A DNA stretch of 64,000 bases. It comes from an uncultured SAR324 cluster bacterium. Lineage in GTDB: Bacteria > SAR324 > NAC60-12. The notes under the pieces were generated by a model. It did not search any database. It was given only the letters and a program-made list of their open reading frames with translations, and was not told the origin of the DNA. Location: assembly GCA_902575715.1 (NCBI GenBank), contig CACGSI010000001.1:1-64000 (forward strand), written 5' to 3'. Below are positions 35,135-45,160 of this stretch, piece after piece. The number at the start of each line of letters is the position of its first letter. Position 1 is the first letter of the stretch. Position numbers and translations under genes: made by a program.

Positions 35135-37099
35135 ATGAAAAAACCCCTTTGGGAGCCTAAACCAGAATATATAGAGAAAACTAATTTGACTAGGTTTTCA
35201 AAAAAAATCCAAGAAAAATATAGTCTAGATAGTACAAATTATCAAACACTTCATAATTGGTCAACAGCAAATCCTGAACTTTTTTGGGAAGAAGCCTGGA
35301 AAGATTGTGGAATTTATTCTACAAAATATTGGAATAAAGTTCTCAATATATCTGAGTTTAATACAAAGCCATCAAAAGAAGTCTCTGATTGGTTTGATGG
35401 AGTACGATTAAATTTTGCTGAAAATTTATTGTTGTCTGGAAATGATCAAAGTGAGGCAATTTCTTACACAGGAGAAGACGGATTTACTAGCTCCTTAAGT
35501 TTTTTTGAATTACGTCGCGCTGTTGCAAGGTGTGCTTTCGGATTAAAAAACTGTGGAGTTCGGAAATTTGATAGGGTAGCCGCTGTAATTCCAAATTCTC
35601 CTGAAGCTATAATTGGAATGTTGGCTACAACCAGCATAGGAGCAATTTGGACATCTTGTTCTCCGGACTTTGGAGTAAATGGGATCTTTGATCGTTTAGG
35701 ACAGATAGCTCCAAAAATTTTAATTACTGTTAATGAATATTACTACAATGGAAAAAAGCATAACTGTATAAATAAGGTAAGAGAGATAATTAATAGAATT
35801 TCATCTATAAAATTAATTTTTATAGTCTCCTTTACAAAAAACCAATTTTCTTTGAAAGAAAATGAAAGTCGATGGGAATCATTATTAGATAATTCAGCTT
35901 CTAAAATAGAATTTGAACAACTTCCTTTTGATCATCCTATATACATACTTTATACTTCAGGTACAACAGGATTACCAAAATCAATAGTCCATTGTGCAGG
36001 AGGAACTTTACTAAAGCATTTAACAGAACAACGATATCATTCTGATTTAAAACCTAATGACAGATTATTTTATTATACGACTTGCGGTTGGATGATGTGG
36101 AATTGGTTAGTTAGTGGCCTAGCGTCAGGAGCAACTTTAATTTTATACGATGGTTCTCCTGTTTTTCCTGATATAAGTCGAATGTGGAGGTTAATAGAAG
36201 ATAATTCAATAACTCATTTTGGAACAAGTCCAAAGTTTTTAAGTACAGTTAAAAAAAGTGCTTATTCACCAAAAAAGTGTCACAAACTTTCAACTTTAAG
36301 AATAATTTTGTCAACTGGTTCTCCTCTTACCAAAGATTTATATTCATGGGTTTATAAAGATGTAGCTTCAGTTGCATTAATGTCGATTGCTGGTGGAACG
36401 GATATTATAGGTTGTTTTATGGGAGGGAACCCCAATCTACCTGTTTATTCCGAAGAGATACAGTGCAAAATTTTAGGTATGGATGTTCATGCATATAATT
36501 CAGATGGAAAATCAGTAGTATGCGAAAAAGGAGAATTAGTTTGTAGGTCTCCATTTCCGTCAACTCCAATTTATTTCTGGAATGATTCGAATGGTGAAAA
36601 ATATAAACAAGCATATTTTCAAAAATTTTCCAAAGTTTGGACTCATGGAGATTTTATTGAAATAACCAAGAGTGGTGGTGTAATAGTTTATGGTAGAAGT
36701 GATACAGTTCTTAATCCAGGGGGTGTAAGAATTGGGACTTCAGAGATATATCGGCCAGTTGAGGAAATGGAAGAAATTTTAGACAGTTTGGTTATAGCTC
36801 AGCCTTGGAGAGAAGAAATAAGGATAGTACTTTTTGTTGTTTTAATCGAGGGGCTCGAACTAGAGTCTAAATTAGAAGAAAAAATAAAAGCCACTATAAG
36901 AAATGAAAATACCCCACGTCATGTTCCTGACATAATACTCGCCATTCCTGAAGTCCCTAGAACAATAAGTGGGAAAAAAGTTGAAAAGGCAGTATTACAA
37001 ACTATTCAAGGCGAAAAAGTTAAAAACAAAGATGCACTTGCAAATCCAAAAAGTTTAGATTACTTTTTAAATTTAAGAAAAACTTTGTATAATTGGTAA
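35135..37099 (+). CDS. Acetoacetyl-CoA synthetase
   Basis: Adenylate-forming enzyme that makes acetoacetyl-CoA from acetoacetate, ATP and CoA, letting ketone bodies or polyhydroxybutyrate products be used. 654 residues. The P-loop-like motif is YILYTSGTTGLPKSIVH; the N-terminus WEPKPEYIEKTNLTRF and the NPGGVRIGTSEIYRPVEEM segment mark AacS rather than acetyl-CoA synthetase. The catalytic lysine region is TISGKKVEKAV near the C-terminus. It is convergent with the unknown minus-strand gene, with two bases between stops. Confidence 0.9.
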   Translation: MKKPLWEPKPEYIEKTNLTRFSKKIQEKYSLDSTNYQTLHNWSTANPELFWEEAWKDCGIYSTKYWNKVLNISEFNTKPSKEVSDWFDGVRLNFAENLLLSGNDQSEAISYTGEDGFTSSLSFFELRRAVARCAFGLKNCGVRKFDRVAAVIPNSPEAIIGMLATTSIGAIWTSCSPDFGVNGIFDRLGQIAPKILITVNEYYYNGKKHNCINKVREIINRISSIKLIFIVSFTKNQFSLKENESRWESLLDNSASKIEFEQLPFDHPIYILYTSGTTGLPKSIVHCAGGTLLKHLTEQRYHSDLKPNDRLFYYTTCGWMMWNWLVSGLASGATLILYDGSPVFPDISRMWRLIEDNSITHFGTSPKFLSTVKKSAYSPKKCHKLSTLRIILSTGSPLTKDLYSWVYKDVASVALMSIAGGTDIIGCFMGGNPNLPVYSEEIQCKILGMDVHAYNSDGKSVVCEKGELVCRSPFPSTPIYFWNDSNGEKYKQAYFQKFSKVWTHGDFIEITKSGGVIVYGRSDTVLNPGGVRIGTSEIYRPVEEMEEILDSLVIAQPWREEIRIVLFVVLIEGLELESKLEEKIKATIRNENTPRHVPDIILAIPEVPRTISGKKVEKAVLQTIQGEKVKNKDALANPKSLDYFLNLRKTLYNW

Positions 37100-37101
37100 T
37101 T

Positions 37102-38451
37102 TTATATTTCATCATTTTTTGATATTTCGTAAATTTTTTCTCTAAGTATTTTTAGAAGTTTTTGCATTGAAAAATCAGGAAATTCATTTTTTTTCATTAT
37201 TTCAAGTATATATTTTTTTATTTCTTTTTTCGATAATCCTCTTCTTTCCCAATTAAAGTAGATTTCTTCGATTTCAGATATTAAAGGTCTTCCATCCAAA
37301 TTTTTTTTAAATATGAATTTTAAGGCACTGTCAGGGTATTCAATCACAAAATTTTTCATTGATTCCAGTGTTATTTTTTTTGTGCCAAACACTACATCAG
37401 TATCATATGAATCTGAATATAAGGGCTTATTATATAAACTATTTCTTAAATCTGAATTTTCGTTGATATGATGTTCCACTATTTGATCTCCCAATGTAAT
37501 ATTTTTTTGCGAATGAGATTCTATAAGATTTTTTTGAAATTCTTTCTTTGATTTATTATTCACACTTCTTCTATTACTTTTTTCTATGTCGGATTCAGAA
37601 AGATTTTTTCCTAAATCGGGACGATCATTTTCTTTGAAAATTTTTTTTTTATAACTATCCAAGTCTTTCTTAATACTCAAATGGACTATATCTGGGGAGC
37701 CCTTAGCTTCATTGATTTTTGGAGATGCATTTAGTGTTTTTAAATTATTAACTTGTAAAGATTGCTCTGATGGGACTATGAAACTGATTACAGGATATTT
37801 ACGCTTTTTTTCTTCCTCAAAATTTATAAGATGTTCATAAGAAATATTTCTTTTCTTTGCAATATTTTTTAGGAATCTTTTCACAAGTTCACGTCCCATT
37901 AATCGGTCCTGTATATGGTTTCTTAATTTTTTCAAATCCTCCAAATTAAAGTTTTTCGTGGTTAAATTAGATTCTTTTTGAGAAAATTTTAATTGATCAG
38001 GTTCTATTTTTAAAATTAAGTTGTAATATGTTTCAATGTAAAGGAGGAAGTCATTCAAAGGATGATTAAAATCTTTTTTTAGTCCATTTGCTATGTTTTG
38101 TCTAATATTGAAATTATGATGTTTACCTTTAGAAAGTAGATCAAAAGATTTAATGATTCTCTGCTGAAGTTTTTTCTTAAGATCTTTAACAGAAATATCA
38201 AAATTATTAAGATATTCAATAAAACTATTTAATCGGCCTCTAGGTACAAGTTCAAAAAAAACTTCTATATGTTGATCAAAAAAGTCTCTAATAACCCATT
38301 CGCCAGCCTCAATTTCATCTTTGTTTGAATCATGAAAAACAAATCCAGATCGAAAAATATGCTCACAGAGCTGAATAATTAATGATTCGTTTTTTTGAAG
38401 GTAACCGTCAATATTTAAGGCAAATTCACGAATTTGAATATTACGATACAT
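37102..38451 (-). CDS. Hypothetical protein, 449 residues
   Basis: I do not recognise this protein. The N-terminal ~190 residues are alpha-helical with aromatic residues (LCEHIFRSGFVFHDSNKDE, IRDFFDQHIEVFFELVPRG). Residues ~235-345 are lysine-, serine- and asparagine-rich and probably disordered. The C-terminal ~100 residues are again helical (LESMKNFVIEYPDSALKF, LSKKEIKKYILEIMKK). There is no signal peptide or membrane segment. Two folded ends with a loose middle suggest an adaptor or DNA/RNA-linked protein, but nothing shows it. It is divergent from the ABC-F gene across 259 bases of AT-rich DNA in which I see nothing else. Confidence 0.6.
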   Translation of the reverse strand: MYRNIQIREFALNIDGYLQKNESLIIQLCEHIFRSGFVFHDSNKDEIEAGEWVIRDFFDQHIEVFFELVPRGRLNSFIEYLNNFDISVKDLKKKLQQRIIKSFDLLSKGKHHNFNIRQNIANGLKKDFNHPLNDFLLYIETYYNLILKIEPDQLKFSQKESNLTTKNFNLEDLKKLRNHIQDRLMGRELVKRFLKNIAKKRNISYEHLINFEEEKKRKYPVISFIVPSEQSLQVNNLKTLNASPKINEAKGSPDIVHLSIKKDLDSYKKKIFKENDRPDLGKNLSESDIEKSNRRSVNNKSKKEFQKNLIESHSQKNITLGDQIVEHHINENSDLRNSLYNKPLYSDSYDTDVVFGTKKITLESMKNFVIEYPDSALKFIFKKNLDGRPLISEIEEIYFNWERRGLSKKEIKKYILEIMKKNEFPDFSMQKLLKILREKIYEISKNDEI

Positions 38452-38710
38452 ATTTTTGTAGAATTTTTTTATTTTATTTGTCCAAAAAAAACTAATTATT
38501 TTTTTTAATTAATTTATTGATCTAAAAAAAAAATATCAAATAATTCCTTTATTTCAAGCATCTGATAAATTAGAATTGCATTGATATTTTTAAAGTTTTT
38601 TTCTAAAATAATACACGAAAATAATAAAAAAATTATTAAAAAAATATTTTTTTTTTACAAAGTATTCTTAGGATATATATTTTAATAGATCAATTCAAGT
38701 TCTCAAAAAA

Positions 38711-40651
38711 ATGATAAGTATAACTGATTTATCCATGAATTTTGGCAAAAAGACACTATTCGAAAGGTCATCTTTAACTTTTGATCCTTACAAGAAATAT
38801 GGTCTGGTAGGTGCTAATGGAGCTGGCAAATCTACATTATTCCGCCTGATAGTTGGAACAGAAAAACCATCTGATGGATCAATTTCTATCCCTCGAGGTT
38901 TGAAATTAGGAGTACTTAACCAAGACCATTTTAGTTTTGAGAATGAAAGAGTTATTGATGTCGTTTTATTGGGCAGGAAACGATTATGTGATGCTATGAT
39001 TGAAAAAGAAGAAATTATTAATTCAGAAACCCTAGATGAATCAAAAGGTCGAAGATTAGGAAAACTAGAAGAGATTATTTCTGAAGAAGATGGATATTCT
39101 GCTGAATCATTTGCTGAAGAATTATTGAGTGGATTAGGAATTAAAAAGAGTTTTTTTAAAGGTCCGATGAGATCTTTATCGGGAGGCTTTAAATTGAGGG
39201 TTCTTTTGGCCCAATTACTTTTTCAGAAACCAGAACTTCTTCTTCTTGATGAACCTACAAACCATTTAGATATTTTTTCAATTAGGTGGCTTGAAAAATA
39301 TTTAAATTATGAGTTTAACGGAACTTTGATATTCATTTCACACGATCGAAATTTTTTAAATGCGGTTGCTAGCCATATAGTAGACATTGATTATGAGGAA
39401 TTAAGAATTTACCCTGGTAATTATGAAAAATTTCTTGTTGCTAAGAATCTTGCAGAAGACCAAAAAACTAAAGAAATTAGGAATTATGAGAGAAAATCAG
39501 CTGAACTTAAAGCTTTTGTTGAACGTTTCAGAGCAAAAGCAACTAAAGCTAGGCAGGCACAATCTAGAGTTAAACAACTTGAAAAGATGGATGTCCCCGA
39601 GGTAAAAAGATCTTCAAGGATATCTCCAAAGTTTTTTTTTGAACAAGAAAGACCCTCAGGGAAATTGGTGATAACTTTAAAAAATATTACTAAAAAATTT
39701 TCAGATAATGAGGTTTTAAAAAATGTTTCTTTTGAAATTGGAAGAGGAGAAAAAATTGCTATTATCGGACCGAATGGCATAGGGAAATCTACATTATTGA
39801 AAATTATTTTGGGAAAGATTACCAATGATTCTGGTAGTTCTGAATGGGGTCATGAGACACATATTTCTTATTTTGCTCAAGATCATAATGAAGATCTTAA
39901 TGGTAAAATTAGTGCTTATGAATGGCTTCATGCATGTTCTCCAGGAGAAAAAATTGCAACAATAAGGGGTTTATTAGGAAGAGTTTTGCTAACAGGGGAT
40001 GAGGCTAATAAACAACTTTCTTCACTTAGTGGTGGAGAATCAGCAAGGTTGCTTTTTGCAAAAATAATGCTTGAAAAAAGTAATGTTTTGGTATTAGATG
40101 AGCCTACAAATCATATGGATTTGGAAGGAGTTGAGGCGCTTGCTAATGCATTGCAAAAATTTGAAGGTACAGTTTTATTGGTCAGCCATTATAGACATTT
40201 AGTTTCCAGCATAGCAACAAGAATTATTGAGTTAACTTCTGATGGTGTTAGAGACTCCCCCGGGACATATGAAAATTATTTGGAAAAATTTGGTAATGAT
40301 TTTCTTAGTACTGATTCTTCTGAATCTTTATCTATAAATAAATCAAAAAACATAGATGGAACTAAAGATAAGTTGAAATTTGATAAACGTAGGAAATTAA
40401 GAAAAGAGATTACAAAACTTAAAAAAGAGGCTTCTCGATATGAAGGTTTAGTCGAAAAAACTGAAAATAGGATCTCTGAAATAGAAAAAAAATTTGAAAT
40501 AGAAGATTTTTATTTACAAACTTCGCGTGAAGAAGTTAAAAAGTTAGAAAATGAAAAAAATATGCTAAATAAAGAACTCTCTGAAAATATTAAACAGTGG
40601 GAAATTTTCTCTCATAATTTGGAAATAGCAGAGGAAAGATTAGGAGTATAA
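38711..40651 (+). CDS. ABC-F family ATPase, YbiT-like, with C-terminal coiled coil
   Basis: Soluble protein with two ATPase domains and no membrane part; ABC-F proteins act on ribosomes. 646 residues. Walker A motifs are GANGAGKST and GPNGIGKST; signatures are LSGGFKLRVLLAQLL and LSGGESARLLFAKIM; Walker B are LLLLDEPTNHLD and VLVLDEPTNHMD. The text around them (MNFGKKTLFE, IRWLEKYLN, LRIYPGNYEKF) follows E. coli YbiT closely. Unlike YbiT (about 530 residues) it has an extra ~120-residue charged coiled coil at the end, like that of Uup. Stand-alone gene. Confidence 0.85.
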   Translation: MISITDLSMNFGKKTLFERSSLTFDPYKKYGLVGANGAGKSTLFRLIVGTEKPSDGSISIPRGLKLGVLNQDHFSFENERVIDVVLLGRKRLCDAMIEKEEIINSETLDESKGRRLGKLEEIISEEDGYSAESFAEELLSGLGIKKSFFKGPMRSLSGGFKLRVLLAQLLFQKPELLLLDEPTNHLDIFSIRWLEKYLNYEFNGTLIFISHDRNFLNAVASHIVDIDYEELRIYPGNYEKFLVAKNLAEDQKTKEIRNYERKSAELKAFVERFRAKATKARQAQSRVKQLEKMDVPEVKRSSRISPKFFFEQERPSGKLVITLKNITKKFSDNEVLKNVSFEIGRGEKIAIIGPNGIGKSTLLKIILGKITNDSGSSEWGHETHISYFAQDHNEDLNGKISAYEWLHACSPGEKIATIRGLLGRVLLTGDEANKQLSSLSGGESARLLFAKIMLEKSNVLVLDEPTNHMDLEGVEALANALQKFEGTVLLVSHYRHLVSSIATRIIELTSDGVRDSPGTYENYLEKFGNDFLSTDSSESLSINKSKNIDGTKDKLKFDKRRKLRKEITKLKKEASRYEGLVEKTENRISEIEKKFEIEDFYLQTSREEVKKLENEKNMLNKELSENIKQWEIFSHNLEIAEERLGV

Positions 40652-40791
40652 AAAATTTACAAACTTAGAACAATCAATCTAAAATATAGTAATTTTCATT
40701 TAAGGCAAACCGAATTATATAATAAAAAAAGTCTATGAAAACAAATTATAGGATTATTTATAGAACGAAAATAAATTTATATGAGGTACAA

Positions 40792-43700
40792 ATGCTAATA
40801 GAAAATATTTTTTTTAAGTCTAGGCTTTTTAAAATAAATTTAATTACTCTAGTTTTACTTACTTTAAGTTACTTTGCATTTGCTCAAACGACAAAAGAAA
40901 AAGAAACTAAATTATGGGAGTTGAGAAATAGCGAGGTCCAAATTCATTATCAAGAAGGTAATCTTGACGAGGCTTTGAGGGTTTCTAAGGAATCTCTAAA
41001 AATTGCAGAGAATGCTTTTGGGATTGATTCATGGCAATCAATTTCAAGTTTGATGTACTTATCACAAATTCAGTATGATTTGGACCTTTTGGAAGAAGCA
41101 AATCAAAGTTATGAATCAGCTTTAGAAAGAAGTTTAAATGTTTTCGGAGAAAATGCTAATGAGACTCTAGATATTCTTGACAAATATGGTGAATTCTTAA
41201 GTTCAATTGACCCCGAAGCAGGTACGCCTGTTTTGAAGGAGTCTCTCAGGCTAACATCTGGAGATGACTCTAAAAGAGCAGCCAGAATACTTGCTCTGGG
41301 GTTAAATTTGATGGAAATTGGAAAAATCGCTGAAGCTGAAGGAATGTTAGTTGAGTCTGTAAAACTATACAAAATAAATTTAGGTGAAGCTAACTCAGAG
41401 ACACTTACAGCAATGGTAAAATTAGCGCAACTATATCATTATAAGGGCGATTCTAAATCTGCGGCGGTATTGTTTGAAAAAGCATTGCCATTAATGAAAG
41501 AGACTTTCGAATTAAATAATTTTTTAATTTTAGAAAGTAAAGAAAATTTAGCTGAAATTTATCGTTTACAAGGTAAATATTCTCTTTCAGAAAATTTGTT
41601 TTTGGAAAGTTTGAAAGGAGCAATAAATGAATTTGGTGAGGAAGATAATTTTGTTCTGCAGGTAAAAAGCCATTTAGCTCAACTTTATGAGGATTTGGGC
41701 AAACTTAAGGAATCTTTGTCTTTGCATGAGCAAGTATATAAAATAGAATTAAGCCTTCTTGGTGAGATTCATCCAAATTCTGCAGGCAATCTGAATAATA
41801 TGGCTAGTGTTCATAGAAGACTGGGTAATTATCAAAAATCTGAGAATTTATTCAGAAAATCATTAAAAATTTTCACGGAAGTTTTAGGTGAGGAGTCTCC
41901 ACAGGCAGTTTCTGTAATGAATAATTTAGCCCTCCTTTTAGAAAATCAAGGTCTTTATGATGAGGCAGAGCCGCTATTTAAAAAGGCGTTTTCTATTTCC
42001 AGTAAAATTCAAGGTGAAAAACATCCTACTACGCTTGCCTTACTAAATAACCTAGCTTTTCTATACGAATCTCAAGGAGATTTTAGTCGTTCAGAGATGA
42101 ATTATAAAAAAGTGATTGATTTAAATAAAAATATTTATGGGGAAAATCATATAAATACACTTTCAAATCAAAATAATTTAGCATATTTATTTTTGCGAGA
42201 AAAAAGATATAAAGAAGCGCAGCCAATCTTTGCTAAAGTTCATAAACTTTGGGCAAATCAGTTGGGTAAGAATCACCAAAATACTCTTAAAGCTCTTAAT
42301 AATTTAGGAAGGATACAAAAATCTCTTGGAGAATTAGAATTAGCAGAAAAAAATTTGAAACTTGCTTTGAGGGGAAGAACGGATGTTTTTGGGAAACGTC
42401 ATGCAGATACGATACGAAGTATGAATGATATAGGGGAACTTTATGTAAAACAAAAAAAATATGATGAGGCTCTTAAAATATTTCGAGAAACTTTAAAGCT
42501 TGAGGAGGAAGTTTTAGGAGAAAATCATCCATACACTTTTGAAACTTTAAATAACTTGTCTCTTTTACTTGAGTTTCTTGGCAAAAATGAAGAGGCTTAT
42601 AAAACTTATAAAACAGGATTTGAACGAAGAAATACTTTCTTTGAACGAGTTCTATGGGTAGCAGGGGATAATACTAGACAATCATATATTCGTCTTCATA
42701 AACCTGAGCAAGATGCCTATGTTAGAATGCTTCTCAGTTTAGCTGATGAAAGGACTGCAAGAGATCTTTTTGAAATTAGTCTTATACGTAAAGGTATGTT
42801 ACTCAAAGTAACAAGTGAAACACAGCAAGTAGTCCTGATGTCGGGTAATTCAGAATTACAAGGGATTACTAAAGAATTGACCGAAACTAGGAAAGAATTA
42901 GCGGGGCTGACGCTTTCGGGACCAACTTCTGAAAATAGGAAACAATTTCCTAAATTGATATATGATTTAGAAGAAAAAGTTAATATGCTTCAATTGAAGC
43001 TTGGTGAAAAAAGTAGACGTTTTAGACAGTCAACAAAAAAAATAAATGTAGAGCAAGTAGTCAAAGGTATAGGAGAAAATGCCTTAGTAGATTTTATTAG
43101 TTTCAGAGGTAAAGATGACAATCTAAGATTAGTTGCCATAGTTGTAAATGATGGAGTATTTAATTATTTTGAGTATGAAGATTTAGAAATAATTAGAGAA
43201 TTAATTATGGAGGTTCGTGAAATTGTTCAGGACGAAGGAGCTGAGGATGAAGATATTAAAAGTGTTGCTTTAGAACTTTGGGAGACTCTTTGGCAACCTC
43301 TCACAGATTCATTAGGTGAAGCGATATCAATTTATATTTCACCTGATAGTGTTTTAAATGTTTTACCATTCGATGTTTTGACAGATGAAGATGATAGTTA
43401 TTTACTGGAAAATTTTGATTTACGTGTAATAAGTTCAGCAAGAGATTTAGCTATAGATCAACTTCAAGTTGCAAAGGGTGAAATGTTAATAATTGCAGGC
43501 CCAGATTTTGATTCAGACAAAATATTAAAATCTCCCGAGGCTAGGCAAGTTTCAAAAAAACGCTCTTTAAGTGTTGCCCAAGGGGCAAGAATGGGATCAG
43601 GACTAAGAGGACTTAATTTTGCCCCATTACCGGGTGCCGAAAAAGAAGGAGAAGTTATCAAGGAAGTTTCAGATACCAAGGAACGCAAAACGTCAATTTT

Positions 43701-44292
43701 TTCACAAAGGGTTGCTGAAGAACAATTGTTAAGAAAAATTTCTAGATCCCCAGAAGTTCTTCATATTGCAACGCACGGTTTTTTCCTAAAAGAAGAAGAG
43801 AAATTAAAAAAACGTCTTCAGGGCCTTAGTCGTGGCTCAAGTAGTGTCCCGCCACCAGCGGATAATCCATTATTAAGAGCTGGCTTAGCATTTGCGGGTC
43901 TCAATTCTAATGCTTCTATGCTTGGTGAAATAGATCCAGATAATGATGGTGTATTAACCGCGATGGAAGTTCTTAGTTTGGATTTAGCGGGAACAGAATT
44001 AGTTGTTCTTTCGGCATGTGAGACGGGCTTGGGTGAAATCCATGAAGGGGAAGGAGTTTATGGATTAAGGCGTTCATTTCAAGAAGCAGGCGTAAAAAAT
44101 GTAATTAATTCTTTTTGGGAAGTTAGTGATGCCGGGACTCAATTGTTAATGACAAAATTTTATGACAAATTTTTAGCTGGAATGCCTCCTAGACAAGCTA
44201 TGCGAGAAGCTCGTCTGGAGATGTTAGATGATGTTCAGTGGAGTGCTCCTTTTTATTGGTCTGCATTTGTAATGGTTGGGAGGAATACATAA
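40792..44292 (+). CDS. Secreted TPR-CHAT caspase-like protease
   Basis: 1166 residues from ATG 40792, chosen because GAGGT lies five bases before it; an ATG 57 bases upstream lacks a ribosome site. The N-terminus is a signal peptide or anchor ending in SYFAFAQ. About a dozen kinesin-light-chain-type TPRs follow (42-residue period, e.g. LNNLALLLENQGLYDEAEPLF). After a helical linker comes a CHAT domain with the caspase-type dyad: His995 (VLHIATHGFF) and Cys1076 (VVLSACETGLGE). Both are present, so it should be active as a cysteine protease. The location would be periplasmic or extracellular. The downstream isoaspartyl peptidase gene begins three bases after its stop. Confidence 0.85.
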   Translation: MLIENIFFKSRLFKINLITLVLLTLSYFAFAQTTKEKETKLWELRNSEVQIHYQEGNLDEALRVSKESLKIAENAFGIDSWQSISSLMYLSQIQYDLDLLEEANQSYESALERSLNVFGENANETLDILDKYGEFLSSIDPEAGTPVLKESLRLTSGDDSKRAARILALGLNLMEIGKIAEAEGMLVESVKLYKINLGEANSETLTAMVKLAQLYHYKGDSKSAAVLFEKALPLMKETFELNNFLILESKENLAEIYRLQGKYSLSENLFLESLKGAINEFGEEDNFVLQVKSHLAQLYEDLGKLKESLSLHEQVYKIELSLLGEIHPNSAGNLNNMASVHRRLGNYQKSENLFRKSLKIFTEVLGEESPQAVSVMNNLALLLENQGLYDEAEPLFKKAFSISSKIQGEKHPTTLALLNNLAFLYESQGDFSRSEMNYKKVIDLNKNIYGENHINTLSNQNNLAYLFLREKRYKEAQPIFAKVHKLWANQLGKNHQNTLKALNNLGRIQKSLGELELAEKNLKLALRGRTDVFGKRHADTIRSMNDIGELYVKQKKYDEALKIFRETLKLEEEVLGENHPYTFETLNNLSLLLEFLGKNEEAYKTYKTGFERRNTFFERVLWVAGDNTRQSYIRLHKPEQDAYVRMLLSLADERTARDLFEISLIRKGMLLKVTSETQQVVLMSGNSELQGITKELTETRKELAGLTLSGPTSENRKQFPKLIYDLEEKVNMLQLKLGEKSRRFRQSTKKINVEQVVKGIGENALVDFISFRGKDDNLRLVAIVVNDGVFNYFEYEDLEIIRELIMEVREIVQDEGAEDEDIKSVALELWETLWQPLTDSLGEAISIYISPDSVLNVLPFDVLTDEDDSYLLENFDLRVISSARDLAIDQLQVAKGEMLIIAGPDFDSDKILKSPEARQVSKKRSLSVAQGARMGSGLRGLNFAPLPGAEKEGEVIKEVSDTKERKTSIFSQRVAEEQLLRKISRSPEVLHIATHGFFLKEEEKLKKRLQGLSRGSSSVPPPADNPLLRAGLAFAGLNSNASMLGEIDPDNDGVLTAMEVLSLDLAGTELVVLSACETGLGEIHEGEGVYGLRRSFQEAGVKNVINSFWEVSDAGTQLLMTKFYDKFLAGMPPRQAMREARLEMLDDVQWSAPFYWSAFVMVGRNT

Positions 44293-44295
44293 AAA

Positions 44296-45144
44296 GTGGA
44301 AAAATTGATAATCCATGGAGGTCTTTCCATTACGCAAGAAAAAGATTCATCAGATTTTGAAAAGAATAAAGTTCTTCGTCTCATAGCAAGGGAATCGTTT
44401 GATATTTTAGTGAAAAAAAGTGCTAAAAAGTCAGTTCTGCATGCAATAATGATGATGGAAGATAATCCCATATTCAATGCAGGCACAGGATCAAAGCTTC
44501 AATCTGATGGTGAGATCCGTATGAGTGCTGCTTTAATGGATGGTAACAAAAACATTTTTTCAGGCGTTGTAAATATAAAAAATATTAAAAATCCAATCGC
44601 AATAGCTGAAATTCTTTCTAAAGAAGAAAACAGTGTTTTAAGTGGAGATCAGGCAAATGAATTTTGTAAGAAACATGATATTCCGGATCACAGCCCTTTT
44701 ACAACTTACAGATTGAATGAATTTAAGGAGAGTTGTTCTGGCAAACATGGAACAGTAGGAGCAGTCGCTATTGATAGAAGAGGGGTCGTTATTGCAGGGA
44801 CATCAACAGGGGGTGTTGGATGCGAAATTCCTGGACGTGTCAGTGACAGTCCAACAGTTGCGGGAACATTTGCTTCAAAAAAATCAGGTGTTTCATGTAC
44901 TGGAATAGGGGAACAAATAACACGTCAGGCCGTAGCAGCAAAAATAGTCACTAGAGTAGATGATGGTATGAAACTAAATAATGCAGTTGAGAAAACAATT
45001 TTTGAGGCAAATAAGTTTAATTACTCATTTGGCTTAATTAGTTTGGATTCGGAGGGAAATATCGAAATTGGAAAAACAGCATCTATATCTGAAGTTTACT
45101 ATGCATTTTGTGATGGTGAAGTAATAAGATCTTTTATGGTTTAA
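44296..45144 (+). CDS. Isoaspartyl peptidase / L-asparaginase (Ntn hydrolase)
   Basis: 282 residues, start GTG at 44296 with GGGAGG 11 bases upstream inside the previous gene. The enzyme cuts itself to expose a nucleophilic threonine. The site is KHGTVGAVAID with Thr153. The substrate region STGGVGCEIPGRVSDSPTVAG and the GIGEQITRQ segment are those of plant-type asparaginases such as E. coli IaaA. It removes beta-aspartyl residues from damaged peptides or hydrolyses asparagine. No signal peptide, so cytoplasmic, in contrast to the secreted protease encoded just before it. Translation is likely coupled. Confidence 0.88.
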   Translation: MEKLIIHGGLSITQEKDSSDFEKNKVLRLIARESFDILVKKSAKKSVLHAIMMMEDNPIFNAGTGSKLQSDGEIRMSAALMDGNKNIFSGVVNIKNIKNPIAIAEILSKEENSVLSGDQANEFCKKHDIPDHSPFTTYRLNEFKESCSGKHGTVGAVAIDRRGVVIAGTSTGGVGCEIPGRVSDSPTVAGTFASKKSGVSCTGIGEQITRQAVAAKIVTRVDDGMKLNNAVEKTIFEANKFNYSFGLISLDSEGNIEIGKTASISEVYYAFCDGEVIRSFMV

Positions 45145-45160
45145 AAAAATTTAAGAATCT

